Below, in pieces: positions 1-12,220 of a DNA stretch of 64,000 nt (the first letter of the stretch is position 1; each line of letters starts with the position of its first letter). Source of the DNA: Rhizobium ruizarguesonis (GTDB lineage: Bacteria; Pseudomonadota; Alphaproteobacteria; Rhizobiales; Rhizobiaceae); assembly GCF_012349115.1 (NCBI RefSeq), contig NZ_PQIG01000057.1, positions 62,001 to 126,000 of the forward strand. Direction: 5' to 3'. A program made the translations under genes and the position numbers. The notes below the pieces were generated by a model. It was not told where the DNA came from and searched no databases. It saw only the letters and a program-made list of their open reading frames with translations.

Positions 1-379
1 AGGCAAACATCCCCTGATGGCTGACATCGGCCGGTTCGAAATGACGAGGTCGCCGCCGCTCGTCGCCGGGCGTGTGGGTTATGAAGCGGTAGGTATAGAG
101 TTCCTCGATGAAGGCGAGCACGGTGTTGCGGCTCGCCACCTTGTGCGCGGTGATGCGCCCCGTCAACCGCACGGCGGTGAAACCCGACGTCGGGTCGCGC
201 GGATCATATTCCAGATGGAGAGCATAGGCAGTCTGGGTCAGAAGCCAGCGTTGATGCGAGGCAAGCAGTCGCGCCAGCCGCGGACCGGCGTCGAACATGC
301 CGCGCATCTGCCCAGCCAAAAAGCGAATGCTCATCAGAAAGGAAGAGTTCCCCACCAATTGCTCCGCTGTGAATGCCAT
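1..379 (-). CDS. Hypothetical protein, 5' part only (runs off the left edge)
   Basis: An open minus-strand frame starts at an ATG at 379 and stays open to the window edge (126 codons visible). A GGAG sequence lies nine bases upstream of the ATG. The visible part is rich in Arg and Leu and has no signal peptide or membrane segment. A stretch around residues 75-100 (ITAHKVASRNTVLAFIEELY) resembles the recognition-helix region of a winged helix, so a DNA-binding role is possible but is inference only. The family is not recognised. The plus-strand frame over the same bases has no comparable start and is taken as a shadow. Confidence 0.55.
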   Translation of the reverse strand, partial: MAFTAEQLVGNSSFLMSIRFLAGQMRGMFDAGPRLARLLASHQRWLLTQTAYALHLEYDPRDPTSGFTAVRLTGRITAHKVASRNTVLAFIEELYTYRFITHTPGDERRRPRHFEPADVSHQGMFA

Positions 380-621
380 TATGCTTTTCTCCACCTCCGC
401 TCGCCGGCCGGCGTTCGGAGCAACGACACCCAGAGCTCCTCCGGCATCAGCGGCCATTCAGACATGCACAGCTTGGAATAAATGATACTCTCTCATGTTC
501 AACAACCATATTCCTCAGGTCCGCGATATCCCAAGAATTCGCCATTCTTTTCACTCGTTGAGAGCAAGTTTCAAGCCACCGCAATCTTCGCGTTAAAACC
601 GATATTGCGCGCTGGCGGGCG

Positions 622-1560
622 TCAGGCTTGCGGCGTCGTGGCCTTGCGCGCCTCCCTCTGTTCGATGCCCAGCTGATGCTCGCGATAGATGATGAAGATG
701 CCGGCGGCGACGACGATGGCGGTGCCGATCAGCATGGTCACGCTCGGCACGTCGCCGAAGACGAAGTAGGCAACGATGCCACCGAGCAGGATCGAGGTAT
801 ATTCGAACGGCGCGATGGTGGAGACATCGGCATGGCGGTAACTTTCCGTCAGCAGAATCTGCGCGACGCCGCCGCAGAAACCGGCCGCGATCAGGCAGAG
901 CGCTGTCGGCCATGGCAGGATGAGCCAGCCGAAGGGAAGAGAAGCCAGCGAAAAGACCGAGGCGGTGATCGAGAAATACAGCACGATCGTCGCCGTCTTC
1001 TCCTCTTCGACGAGGCGGCGCACCTGGATCATCGCCATGCCGCCGAGAACGGCCGAGAACAGCACGCAGAGCGCGCCGACGGCCTGCTCCGCCTCCATGC
1101 CGCCGTCGCGAAACAGCGTCAGTTTCGGCCAGGACACGATGGCAACGCCGACGATGCCGACGAGGACGGCGCTCCAGCGATAGATGCGCACGGTCTCACC
1201 GAGAAAAACGGCAGCGAAGATGACGGCGACGAGCGGCAACGCGTAGCCGAGCGCGATCGCCTCCGGCAGCGGCAGATGCAGCAGGCCGTAGAAACCGAAA
1301 GCCATCGACAAGATGCCGATCGTGCCGCGCCTGAGGTGACCGATTGGATTGGCCGTGTAGAAGGCGGCGCGCAGCTGCCTGTTATAGGCGAGATAGGCCA
1401 TGATCGGGAAAAGCGCGAAGAACGACCTGCAGAAGGTGACCTGACCTGGCGGGATGTCTGAGCCGGCCAGCTTGATGAAGGTCTGCATGGCCAGGAAGAC
1501 CACGACCGACGAGACTTTCAGCGCAATGCCTCTCATCGGGTTTCTGAGAACCGAGTGCAT
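622..1560 (-). CDS. EamA/DMT-family permease
   Basis: 312-residue integral membrane protein of the drug/metabolite transporter superfamily. The sequence shows two EamA repeats with about ten hydrophobic helices in total: the first begins near residue 10, and the second repeat begins after the hydrophilic loop near residue 155. Motifs such as FCRSFFALFPI and YALPLVAVIFAAVFLGE are typical of the RhaT/RarD-like branch. Length fits the family (about 290-310). Such proteins export or import small metabolites across the inner membrane; the substrate cannot be told from sequence. The start is the ATG at 1560, preceded by AGGATC; a second Met at residue 9 is a possible alternative. The gene stands alone, divergent from the chemoreceptor-like gene at 1906. 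Confidence 0.85.
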   Translation of the reverse strand: MHSVLRNPMRGIALKVSSVVVFLAMQTFIKLAGSDIPPGQVTFCRSFFALFPIMAYLAYNRQLRAAFYTANPIGHLRRGTIGILSMAFGFYGLLHLPLPEAIALGYALPLVAVIFAAVFLGETVRIYRWSAVLVGIVGVAIVSWPKLTLFRDGGMEAEQAVGALCVLFSAVLGGMAMIQVRRLVEEEKTATIVLYFSITASVFSLASLPFGWLILPWPTALCLIAAGFCGGVAQILLTESYRHADVSTIAPFEYTSILLGGIVAYFVFGDVPSVTMLIGTAIVVAAGIFIIYREHQLGIEQREARKATTPQA

Positions 1561-1905
1561 GATCCTGGCTCTTAATACTGCTCAAGCGGAATGGGGGGAC
1601 GCGTTCGACTCGGGAACGCAGCGGGTGACGTCTTCCATCGTAGCGAAAGAAAAAACCGATTGGCGAAAAAATCGCGAGCAAGGCGGGAGAATCGCAAATC
1701 GCCTTTCAGCCGCGGGCTCAATCGTGCCGTATGTGCGCCACAGCTCCGAAATCACCCTCTTTTCAGCCATTCCCCCTAAAATGTTCACCTCTGACTGCTC
1801 GGCGTTAACCAATTGAAAACCATAGGCAAGCATCGTTTTTATCGCTGATTTCGAAATTTTCTTCACCACGCAAACAATTGCCCGCTCCTCCCAGGATCCC
1901 ATTTG
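1561..1905. other. Intergenic region between divergent genes
   Basis: 345 bases separate the EamA gene from the chemoreceptor-like gene, so promoters for both should lie here. Reading frames crossing it have poor codon usage and no supported start. No clear operator, repeat or RNA gene was seen. Confidence 0.4.
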
Positions 1906-3012
1906 ATGAAGCCGCTTAGCGCCGAAACCATCGCCCAGTCGCAGAATGCGACACCGCGGTCCATGCGCGTCGTCACCGACGGCATCAGCACCGACCTCGA
2001 GCGCTTCAGCGCCGACAACACCCATATCGTCAAGCAGATCAAGCTGCTGGCGATCAATGCGCTGATCGAGGCAGCCAGAGCCGGCGAGACCGGAAAGGGC
2101 TTTGCCGTCGTTGCCAACGAAGTGCAGCGGCTGGCGCAGATCGCAACCGACATTACCGGCAGGTTCGAGTGCAACGTGCTCGGCCGCATCGGCCTCAGCC
2201 GCGCCATGGCCGATTCGCTGGTCGAAGAGATGGAGGGCGTTCGCCTCACCGATCTGGCACAGACGCTGGTGCAGCTCATCGTCCGCAATCTCTTCGAGCG
2301 CACGGCCGATGTGCGCTGGTGGGCAACGGACCCGTCACTCTGGCAGGCGCTGCAGAACCCGAGCCGGGAAACCGCCGCCTTTGCAGCGGAGCGTCTCGGC
2401 GCCATCAACCGCTTCTACACCGTCTATCTCGATCTCGTCATGACCGATCTGTCGGGCAAAGTGGTCGCATCCGCCAATCCCAAGTTCCAGCGCAAGCTCG
2501 TAGGCACGAGCCTTGCCGGCGATCCGTGGTTCCGCGCAGCGTCGGCCTGCTCCTCCGGCGACGCTTATATCGTCGACGACGTCAAATCGAGCCCGCTGCA
2601 CGACAACAGGCATGCGCTCGTTTACGCCACAGGCATCCGCAAAGAGGGCAAGCTCGACGGGCGGCTGGTCGGCACGCTCGGCGTCTATTTCGACTGGCAG
2701 AACCAGGGCCAGGCGATCGTCGAGAAAGAGGCGAACCTGCCGCCGCAGCTGGCGGAAAGAACGACTGTCATGCTGCTCGACGGCAAGAGCCGGGTCATCG
2801 CCACCACCAATCCCGCCTTGCTGTTTTCCCATTTCGCGCTCGCCAATCCGTCCGGCCAGGCGAAAGGCAGTTACTACGACAATAACGGTTCGATCGTCGC
2901 CTTCGCGCGCACTCTCGGCTACGAGGATTACGACGGGCTCGGCTGGTACGGCGTCGTCGTGCAGCAGACCGAAAACGACGCGACGATCAAGGCCGCACTC
3001 AATCTGAAGTAG
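1906..3012 (+). CDS. Chemoreceptor-like protein: short MCP tip followed by a Cache-type sensor domain
   Basis: 368 residues, no membrane segment and no signal peptide. Residues about 40-75 match the conserved methyl-accepting chemotaxis tip ([20 protein letters not shown], then [11 protein letters not shown]), the part that contacts CheA/CheW. Only some 40 residues precede it and about 50 helical residues follow, so the long coiled-coil arms of a normal receptor are missing. Residues about 100-360 look like a Cache/PAS-like sensor ([30 protein letters not shown]), normally N-terminal and periplasmic. The ATG at 1906 follows an AGGA at good distance; the in-frame TTG just before it is less likely. 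The upstream in-frame sequence reaches a stop near 1846, so no lost receptor N-terminus lies there. It may be a cytoplasmic sensor or a decayed receptor. Confidence 0.7.
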   Translation: MKPLSAETIAQSQNATPRSMRVVTDGISTDLERFSADNTHIVKQIKLLAINALIEAARAGETGKGFAVVANEVQRLAQIATDITGRFECNVLGRIGLSRAMADSLVEEMEGVRLTDLAQTLVQLIVRNLFERTADVRWWATDPSLWQALQNPSRETAAFAAERLGAINRFYTVYLDLVMTDLSGKVVASANPKFQRKLVGTSLAGDPWFRAASACSSGDAYIVDDVKSSPLHDNRHALVYATGIRKEGKLDGRLVGTLGVYFDWQNQGQAIVEKEANLPPQLAERTTVMLLDGKSRVIATTNPALLFSHFALANPSGQAKGSYYDNNGSIVAFARTLGYEDYDGLGWYGVVVQQTENDATIKAALNLK

Positions 3013-3060
3013 AGGACTTCCCCCGTCAGCTGCGTCCATCCGTATCCAATAAGATATTTT

Positions 3061-3085
3061 GCCCGCGAACTTGGTGTTCGCGGGC
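3061..3085 (+). terminator. Hairpin downstream of the chemoreceptor-like gene
   Basis: A perfect 10-bp stem (GCCCGCGAAC with GTTCGCGGGC, loop TTGGT) is followed by a modest T-rich stretch. It sits 48 bases after the stop and before pepN, as expected of an intrinsic terminator. Confidence 0.65.
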
Positions 3086-3200
3086 AATTTGCTTTAAGTT
3101 TAGTTCAGACTTTAATGTAATCATGCCCGGCAAAATTTATGGCAGAGTGCGCCCGCCTCTGTATTCCGCGGTTGTCCAATAACGGTCTTCAGGAAACACC

Positions 3201-5849
3201 ATGCGAACAGATACCGGCCAGGTCATTCATCTGGCAGATTACCGTCCCACCGACTTCGTGCTGGAACGCGTGGACCTCACTTTCGAACTCGACCCGACGG
3301 AGACAAAGGTCGAGGCGCGTCTCATTTTTCATCGTCGCCCGGGCGCCGATCCGGCGGCGCCGATCGTTCTCGACGGCGACGAACTGACGCTGTCGGGGCT
3401 TCTGTTAGACCAGGTGGAGCCGGACCCTTCACGCTATGACGCAACCCCGGAAAGCCTGACGGTGCGCGACCTGCCGGAGAGCGCCCCCTTCGAGCTGACG
3501 CTCACCACCGTCATCAACCCCGAGGCCAATACCAAGCTGATGGGCCTTTACCGCACCGGCGGCATCTACTGCACGCAGTGCGAGGCGGAGGGCTTCCGCC
3601 GCATCACCTATTTCCCGGACCGGCCCGACGTGCTTGCGCCCTTCACGGTCAACATCATCGCCGACAAGGACGCCAACCCACTGCTTTTGTCGAACGGCAA
3701 CTTCCTCGGCGGCGCCGGCTACGGCCCCGGCAAGCATTTCGCCGCCTGGTTCGACCCGCATCCGAAGCCGAGCTACCTCTTCGCGCTCGTCGCTGGCGAT
3801 CTCGGCGTCGTCGAAGACACGTTCACGACCATGTCCGGCCGCGAGGTGGTGCTGAAAATCTATGTCGAGCACGGCAAGGAACCGCGCGCAGCCTATGCCA
3901 TGGACGCGCTGAAACGCTCGATGAAATGGGACGAAGAGAGGTTCGGGCGCGAATACGATCTCGATATTTTCATGATCGTCGCCGTCTCCGACTTCAACAT
4001 GGGCGCGATGGAGAACAAGGGCCTCAACGTCTTCAATGACAAATACGTCCTTGCCGACCCGGAAATCGCGACCGATGCAGACTATGCCAATATCGAAGCG
4101 ATCATCGCGCATGAATATTTCCACAACTGGACCGGCAACCGCATCACCTGCCGCGACTGGTTCCAGCTGTGCCTCAAGGAAGGCCTGACGGTCTATCGCG
4201 ACCACGAATTCTCTTCCGACCAGCGCTCGCGCGCCGTCAAACGCATTGCCGAAGTGCGCCACCTGAAATCGGAGCAGTTCCCGGAAGACGGCGGCCCGCT
4301 CGCCCATCCGGTGCGGCCGACGAAATATCGCGAGATCAATAATTTCTACACGACGACCGTCTACGAAAAGGGCAGCGAAGTCACGCGCATGATCGCGACG
4401 CTGCTCGGCAAGGACGGCTTCAAGAAAGGCATGGACCTCTATTTCGACCGCCATGACGGCCAGGCCGTGACGATCGAGGATTTCGTCAAATGCTTCGAGG
4501 ATGCAAGCGGGCGCGATTTGACGCAATTCTCGCTCTGGTACCATCAGGCCGGCACGCCGCTCGTCACCGCATCGGGCAGCTATGATGCGGCGGCCGACAC
4601 CTTCACCCTGTCGCTCGAACAGATGATCCCGGCAACGCCCGGCCAGCCGAGCAAGGAGCCGATGCATATTCCGCTCAGCCTCGCGCTGTTTGGCGAAAAC
4701 GGCGGCAAGATCGAGCCGACCTCGGTCGACGGCGCGGAATATATCGGCGAGGTGCTGCATCTCACAGGCCGCACCCAGACGGCGATCTTCCATGGCATCG
4801 CCTCGCGGCCGGTCGTTTCGATCAACCGCGGCTTCTCGGCGCCGATCAACCTGCATTTCGACCAGAGCCCGGCCGATCTCGCTCTTCTCGCCCGCCATGA
4901 GACCAATCATTTCGCCCGCTGGCAGGCGCTGACCGATCTGGCGCTGCCGAACCTCTTGAAAGCGGCACGCGACGCCCGCGAGGGCAAGCCTGTCGTCTGC
5001 GAGGCAACCTTCATCGAGACGCTGATCGCAGCCGCCGCCGACGGGGCCCTCGAGCCTGCCTTCCGTGCCCAGGCGCTGGCTCTGCCGAGCGAATCCGATA
5101 TCGCCCGCGAACTTGGCGGTAACAACGATCCCGATGCCATCCATGCCGGCCGGCAGGCGATCCTGAAACAGATCGCCGATGCCGGAAAGGATGTCTTTGC
5201 CGGCCTCTACGCAGCGATGACGACATCAGGCGATTTCAGCCCGGATGCGAAGAGCGCCGGACTGCGCGCACTGCGCAATACCGCCCTCACCTACCTCTCG
5301 CATGCCGAGCAGACGCCGGCCCGCGCCAAGGCCGCCTTCGATGCGGCCAACAACATGACCGATCTCAGCCATGCGCTGACGATCCTCGCCCATCGTTTCC
5401 CCGACAGCGCGGAGACCAGCGAAGCGCTGGCAAGTTTCCGCGACCGCTTCGCGGAGAACGCGCTCGTCATCGACAAATGGTTCGCGATCCAGGCCGGCAT
5501 TCCGGGCGCCAAAACCCTGGAACGGATCCGCGCCCTGATGAACGATCCGCTCTTCAAGCGGACCAATCCGAACCGGATGCGGGCGCTGGTCGGCACCTTC
5601 GCCTTTGCCAATCCGACCGGCTTCGGCCGCGCCGACGGCGAAGGCTACCGCTTCCTCGCCGATCAGATTCTCGATATCGACGAGCGCAACCCGCAGCTTG
5701 CCGCCCGCATTCTCACCTCGATGCGCTCCTGGCGCTCGCTCGAACCGACACGTGCCGATCGCGCCCGCTCGGCGCTGATCGAGATCGAGCGGGCCGCCGA
5801 TCTTTCGACCGACGTGCGCGATATCGTCGAGCGCACGCTTAAAGGGTAA
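3201..5849 (+). CDS. pepN: Aminopeptidase N (M1 family zinc metallopeptidase)
   Basis: 882 residues, the normal length of bacterial PepN. The protein removes N-terminal amino acids from peptides in the cytoplasm. The exopeptidase motif GAMEN is at residues 268-272. The zinc site HEYFH is at 304-308, with the third ligand Glu327 in LKEGLTVY, giving exactly HExxH-18-E. The N-terminal beta domain, catalytic domain and long helical C-terminal domain (from about residue 540) follow in the usual order. The start ATG is preceded by AGGAAA. It appears monocistronic, flanked by hairpins on both sides. Confidence 0.96.
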   Translation: MRTDTGQVIHLADYRPTDFVLERVDLTFELDPTETKVEARLIFHRRPGADPAAPIVLDGDELTLSGLLLDQVEPDPSRYDATPESLTVRDLPESAPFELTLTTVINPEANTKLMGLYRTGGIYCTQCEAEGFRRITYFPDRPDVLAPFTVNIIADKDANPLLLSNGNFLGGAGYGPGKHFAAWFDPHPKPSYLFALVAGDLGVVEDTFTTMSGREVVLKIYVEHGKEPRAAYAMDALKRSMKWDEERFGREYDLDIFMIVAVSDFNMGAMENKGLNVFNDKYVLADPEIATDADYANIEAIIAHEYFHNWTGNRITCRDWFQLCLKEGLTVYRDHEFSSDQRSRAVKRIAEVRHLKSEQFPEDGGPLAHPVRPTKYREINNFYTTTVYEKGSEVTRMIATLLGKDGFKKGMDLYFDRHDGQAVTIEDFVKCFEDASGRDLTQFSLWYHQAGTPLVTASGSYDAAADTFTLSLEQMIPATPGQPSKEPMHIPLSLALFGENGGKIEPTSVDGAEYIGEVLHLTGRTQTAIFHGIASRPVVSINRGFSAPINLHFDQSPADLALLARHETNHFARWQALTDLALPNLLKAARDAREGKPVVCEATFIETLIAAAADGALEPAFRAQALALPSESDIARELGGNNDPDAIHAGRQAILKQIADAGKDVFAGLYAAMTTSGDFSPDAKSAGLRALRNTALTYLSHAEQTPARAKAAFDAANNMTDLSHALTILAHRFPDSAETSEALASFRDRFAENALVIDKWFAIQAGIPGAKTLERIRALMNDPLFKRTNPNRMRALVGTFAFANPTGFGRADGEGYRFLADQILDIDERNPQLAARILTSMRSWRSLEPTRADRARSALIEIERAADLSTDVRDIVERTLKG

Positions 5850-5857
5850 TTTGATTC

Positions 5858-5890
5858 GACCGGCCGTCCCGAAAAATTCGGCGGCCGGTC
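5858..5890 (+). terminator. Strong GC-rich hairpin after pepN
   Basis: Nested inverted repeat: GACCGGCCG pairs with CGGCCGGTC, and inside it CCGAA pairs with TTCGG. It lies nine bases after the pepN stop. No T-run follows, so it may stabilise the 3' end rather than terminate by itself. Confidence 0.5.
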
Positions 5891-6041
5891 GCCCAGCGCC
5901 CCGAATCACCTGGAAAAACCCGAAATTATAAATAGTTAACGGATTTTTACCTTTGCCTCTGGACAAGGCGAATCACCCATGATTCTCTAGGTCAGGTTCG
6001 AGCGAGCGGCGCGCGAATCACATGAGGGACAAGGCGAAGAG

Positions 6042-8351
<2,310 letters not shown>

Positions 8352-8363
8352 GCCAGGACCAGA

Positions 8364-8388
8364 GTCGACCTTTTTTCAGTCGGTCGAC
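8364..8388. terminator. Hairpin between convergent pleC and GST genes
   Basis: GTCGACC and GGTCGAC form a 7-bp stem around an 11-base loop starting with TTTTTT. It overlaps the stop codon of the glutathione S-transferase gene and lies just after the pleC stop, so it could end transcription in both directions. Confidence 0.45.
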
Positions 8389-9026
8389 GCGGTGGTGAAA
8401 ACCGCCAATTGAGCGGCGAAAGCACGCTTGTAGGCGGGCCGCGCTTCGCCGCGGGCGACATAGGCGGAGAGGTTCGAATATTCCTCCAGGATAGCAGATC
8501 CTTTCAACCTGAGCAGCACCGACACCATTAGCAGGTCACCGGCGCTGAACGCACCGTCGAGCCAGTCGGCGTCGCCAAGGCGACGGGAGAGGTCGCTCAA
8601 CCGTTTCCGGATGCTGCCCTCGAGGGCAGAAAGGCGCTGGTCGTACCAAGGCTTGTCGCGCTCGAGGATCATGACGAGAGCACGGTCGAAGATCGGTGGT
8701 TCCATCGTGTTGAGCGCGGCAAACATCCATGTGAGCGCGCGCGCCCGGGCATTCGCATCGTCCGGCAGCAGGCCTGCATGGCGCTCGCCGATATGGAAGA
8801 CGATGGCCCCGGACTCGAACAAAGCGAGCTCGCCTTCTTCATAGGTCGGGATCTGCCCGAAAGGCTGCAGCGCCAGATGCGCCGGTTCCTTCATCTCTTT
8901 GAACGAAACAAGACGAACGTCGTAAGGCTGGCCAACCTCTTCGAGCGCCCAGCGAACGCGCATGTCGCGCGCCAGACCCCTGCCGCGATCGGGCGACCGT
9001 TCAAAAGCGGTAATGGTAATTGTCAT
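8376..9026 (-). CDS. Glutathione S-transferase family protein
   Basis: 216 residues with the GST layout: an N-terminal thioredoxin-like domain (residues 1-85) and a helical C-terminal domain. The cis-Pro region appears as FGQIPTYEEGELALFESGAI, which matches the glutathione-binding PxL/ES pattern. The enzyme would conjugate glutathione to electrophiles in the cytosol or use it for reduction or isomerisation; the substrate is unknown. GGAGA precedes the ATG at a good distance. Lies on the same strand as glnE, 103 bases downstream of it, with its own likely promoter. Confidence 0.88.
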   Translation of the reverse strand: MTITITAFERSPDRGRGLARDMRVRWALEEVGQPYDVRLVSFKEMKEPAHLALQPFGQIPTYEEGELALFESGAIVFHIGERHAGLLPDDANARARALTWMFAALNTMEPPIFDRALVMILERDKPWYDQRLSALEGSIRKRLSDLSRRLGDADWLDGAFSAGDLLMVSVLLRLKGSAILEEYSNLSAYVARGEARPAYKRAFAAQLAVFTTASTD

Positions 9027-9129
9027 TGGTGTTCTCCATCGCTTGCCTGTCCTGAAGACGATTGGCTAAACGAGATTCCGACAGGCGATGCTCGCGATAA
9101 TCCTCGCGGTCGTTCCATCTGATGTGAGA

Positions 9130-12087
9130 TCAGGCTTTCACGACATTCAGGAATATTTTCCGAACCGCTTTCGAAAGCCGCTTTACCTCCCCTTCCAGCG
9201 TCTTGATGTCAGGGCAGTCGCCGGCGCGGCAGACGAGTTCGACGAGGCCCGCCGGTGCGTCCTTCGGATCGAACAGGCCGTCGATGGAGAGGCGGATCAG
9301 TTGCGAAAGGCCGGTATAAAGCGTGAAGGCCTCGAGGCATATGTCGAGATCGACGGTTGCCATCAGCCGGTCGCCCAGCACCTTCAGGGCTTCGCCGGTG
9401 CTCATCCCATTGACGGCAATGCCGACGCCCCTGGTCGGCGCGATCAGCGCCAGGTACTGGGCGATGAATTCGAGATCGATGACGCCGCCGGGGATCAGCT
9501 TCAGGTCCCACGGGCCGGATGGCGGTTTTTCCTTGTCGATCAGTTCGCGCATTTCGGCGACGTCATGCGCCACCTTGGCAATATCGCGATCGGCCGACAG
9601 CACCTCCCGGACGATCAGTTCCGCCTCGGCGATCAAGCTCTCATTGCCGCAGATCAGCCGCGCGCGGCTGAGCGCCATATGCTCCCAGGTCCATGCTTCT
9701 TCGCGCTGGTACTTGCCGAAGGCGTTGATGCGGGTGGCGACCGGCCCCTTGTTGCCGGATGGGCGCAGCCGCATGTCGACCTCATAGAGCACACCTTCGG
9801 CGGTCGGCGCCGACAAGGCGGCCATCAGCCTCTGGGTGATGCGGGTGAAGTAACGCGTCGCGTCGAGCGGCTTCGGCCCATCGGATTCGGAGGCCGCGTC
9901 GTCATAATCATAGAGCAGGATCAGATCGATGTCGGAACCGGCCGTCAGCTCGAAACTGCCGAGCTTGCCCATGCCGGCGACCGCGATGCGCCCGCCGGGA
10001 TAATCGCCGTGTGCTGCCCGCATCTCGCTCACCACGGCATCGAGTGCCGCCGCAATGACGAGGTCGGCGAGATGCGTGAAGGCGCGTGCGGCCATCACGC
10101 CGTTGATCGCACCGGTGAGCAGGCGGATGCCGATCAGGAAGCGCTGCTCGGCGGCGAAGATGCGCAGCCGGTCGAGCACCTCTTCATAGTGGCGGGCCTG
10201 GGCAAGCGAGCCCTTCAGCCGCTCGCCGAGATAATCGCGCGTCGGCAGCTCGGCCATCAGGCCGGGATCGAGCATGCCGTCGAAGACATGCGGCTTGGCG
10301 GCAATCACCTCGGCAAGCCGGGGTGCTGAGGACATGATGTTGACGATCAGCGACAGCAGCGCCGGGTTGCTGCCGAGCAGCGAGAAGAGCTGGATGCCGG
10401 AGGGAAGGCCGGAGATGAAGCTGTCGAAGCGCAGCAGCGCCTCGTCGGCGCGCTTGCTTTCGCCGAAGACCCGCAGGAGTTCCGGCGCCAGCTCCGTCAG
10501 CCTTTCACGCGCTTCAACCGATTGCGTTGCGCGGTAGCGGCCATAGTGCCAGGTGCGGATGATGCGGGAAATGTCGGACGGCCTGGTAAAACCGAGTTTC
10601 TTCAGCGTCTCCAGCGTGTCCGGGTCATCGCCCTGGCCGGTAAAGACGAGGTTGCCGGTGTCGGTGGAAAGCCTGCTCTCCTGTTCGAAGAGGTGAGCAT
10701 AACGCCGCTCGACCGTCTTCAGCACGCCGACCAGCCGTTCAGAGAAGCTCGGCGTGTCGGAAAATCCCATCATGAAGGCGATGCGCTTCAGGTCGGCATC
10801 CGTCTCCGGCAGCAGGTGGGTCTGCTCGTCGCGCACCATCTGGATGCGATGCTCGACATCGCGCAGGAACCAGTAGGCCTCCGTCAGTTCGTCGCGGGTT
10901 TCCGCGTCGATCCATTTCGCCTTGGTGAGTTCTCCGAGCGTTTCCTCCGTCGCCCGGCCGCGCAAGGCCGGCATGCGGCCGCCGGCGATCAGCTGCTGGG
11001 TCTGGACGAAGAATTCGATCTCGCGAATACCGCCGCGGCCGAGCTTGACGTTATGACCCTTGACCGCGATGGCGCCGTGGCCCTTATGCGCATGGATCTG
11101 CCGCTTGATCGAATGGATATCGGCAATCGCCGCGTAATCGAGATATTTGCGGAAGACGAAAGGGGCAAGGCCGCGCAGGAAATCGCCGCCCGCCGTAAGG
11201 TCGCCGGCAACGGCGCGCGCCTTGATGAAGGCCGCCCGCTCCCAGTTCTGGCCCCTGCCCTCGTAATAGATCATCGCCGCATCGACCGGGATCGCCAGCG
11301 GCGTCGAACCGGGATCGGGGCGCAATCTGAGATCGGTGCGGAAGACGTAGCCGTCGGCTGTGCGCTCCTGCAGGATGCGCACCAGCCGGCGCATCATCCT
11401 CGGGAAGATCTCGATCGCGTCATCGGGGTCAGGCACGATGCCAGCCTGTTCGTCGAAGACGACGACGAGGTCGATATCGGAGGAGTAGTTGAGTTCGGAT
11501 GCGCCGAGTTTGCCCATGCCGAGCACGATCAGCCCGGAGCCGTCACTCGGTGCTGCCAGATCCCGCAGCCGCAGCTTTCCACCCTCATGCGCCGCCAGCA
11601 GCAGATGGTCGATCGCGGCGGCAACCGAAGCTTCGGCAAGCTCGCTCAGCCAGGCTGTCGTCGCCCGGCCGTCGAAGATGCGCGCAAGATCGGCAAGTGC
11701 GACGAGGAATGCCACCTTGCGCTTGATGATGCGCAGCCTGCTCATCACCACGGATTCCGAAGGCGCCGCCCCCTCGCCGTCCCGTTGCCAGCAGCGCCGC
11801 GCCTCGGCGACCAGCGCCTCGATCTGCGGCTCCAGCGGTTCGGTGATGGCGCCGGCGAGGATGGCGGGATCGAGATTGACAATTTCGCGCAGATAAGGCG
11901 ACAGTGTCAGCACGGCGGCAATGAAATCGCGAAGCGGGCCTTCCGTCTTCAGCATCGCAGCCACCGACGGCTCACTCCTGCCGGCCTCCTGAAGGTCGGC
12001 CAGCGCCAGCTTCAACTCCGTCTGGTTCAGCGGACGCAGCAGCCCTTCGGCGACATCCTTCAGGCCATGCGTCGATTTCGTCAGCAT
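9130..12087 (-). CDS. glnE: Bifunctional glutamine synthetase adenylyltransferase / adenylyl-removing enzyme
   Basis: GlnE adds AMP to glutamine synthetase when nitrogen is plentiful and removes it when nitrogen is scarce, under PII control. It has two nucleotidyltransferase domains, each with the metal-binding (G/S)SDxDL motif: SSDIDL near residue 202 and GSDIDL near residue 714, separated by the helical GlnD/PII-responsive part. The frame can be extended to a TTG at 12150, but the ATG at 12087 (MLTKSTHGL) has a strong GGGAGAG six bases upstream and gives 985 residues, the expected rhizobial length. It is the last gene of the block degP-regulator-kinase-glnE, separated from the kinase by 133 bases. 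Confidence 0.96.
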   Translation of the reverse strand: MLTKSTHGLKDVAEGLLRPLNQTELKLALADLQEAGRSEPSVAAMLKTEGPLRDFIAAVLTLSPYLREIVNLDPAILAGAITEPLEPQIEALVAEARRCWQRDGEGAAPSESVVMSRLRIIKRKVAFLVALADLARIFDGRATTAWLSELAEASVAAAIDHLLLAAHEGGKLRLRDLAAPSDGSGLIVLGMGKLGASELNYSSDIDLVVVFDEQAGIVPDPDDAIEIFPRMMRRLVRILQERTADGYVFRTDLRLRPDPGSTPLAIPVDAAMIYYEGRGQNWERAAFIKARAVAGDLTAGGDFLRGLAPFVFRKYLDYAAIADIHSIKRQIHAHKGHGAIAVKGHNVKLGRGGIREIEFFVQTQQLIAGGRMPALRGRATEETLGELTKAKWIDAETRDELTEAYWFLRDVEHRIQMVRDEQTHLLPETDADLKRIAFMMGFSDTPSFSERLVGVLKTVERRYAHLFEQESRLSTDTGNLVFTGQGDDPDTLETLKKLGFTRPSDISRIIRTWHYGRYRATQSVEARERLTELAPELLRVFGESKRADEALLRFDSFISGLPSGIQLFSLLGSNPALLSLIVNIMSSAPRLAEVIAAKPHVFDGMLDPGLMAELPTRDYLGERLKGSLAQARHYEEVLDRLRIFAAEQRFLIGIRLLTGAINGVMAARAFTHLADLVIAAALDAVVSEMRAAHGDYPGGRIAVAGMGKLGSFELTAGSDIDLILLYDYDDAASESDGPKPLDATRYFTRITQRLMAALSAPTAEGVLYEVDMRLRPSGNKGPVATRINAFGKYQREEAWTWEHMALSRARLICGNESLIAEAELIVREVLSADRDIAKVAHDVAEMRELIDKEKPPSGPWDLKLIPGGVIDLEFIAQYLALIAPTRGVGIAVNGMSTGEALKVLGDRLMATVDLDICLEAFTLYTGLSQLIRLSIDGLFDPKDAPAGLVELVCRAGDCPDIKTLEGEVKRLSKAVRKIFLNVVKA

Positions 12088-12220
12088 ACGCTCTCCCTGC
12101 TTTCGCGCCTCAGGAGCGGTCCCGCAGAATCGCGGGAACGCCTCCTTCAACCGGCATTAAACTAGGGTCTCGGCGGAAAACCGCCAATACGCGATTCAGC
12201 CGATCATCGGCATCGAACCA

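Noticed and set aside
3429-5144. 571-codon minus-strand frame over pepN
   Set aside because: pepN on the plus strand has all M1 family motifs and full length; the antisense frame has none.
9088-12165. Long plus-strand frames over glnE (9088-10329 and 10522-12165)
   Set aside because: They are mirror images of the GC-rich glnE gene: no ribosome-binding site, no recognisable domain, Arg/His/Asp-rich translation typical of antisense frames.
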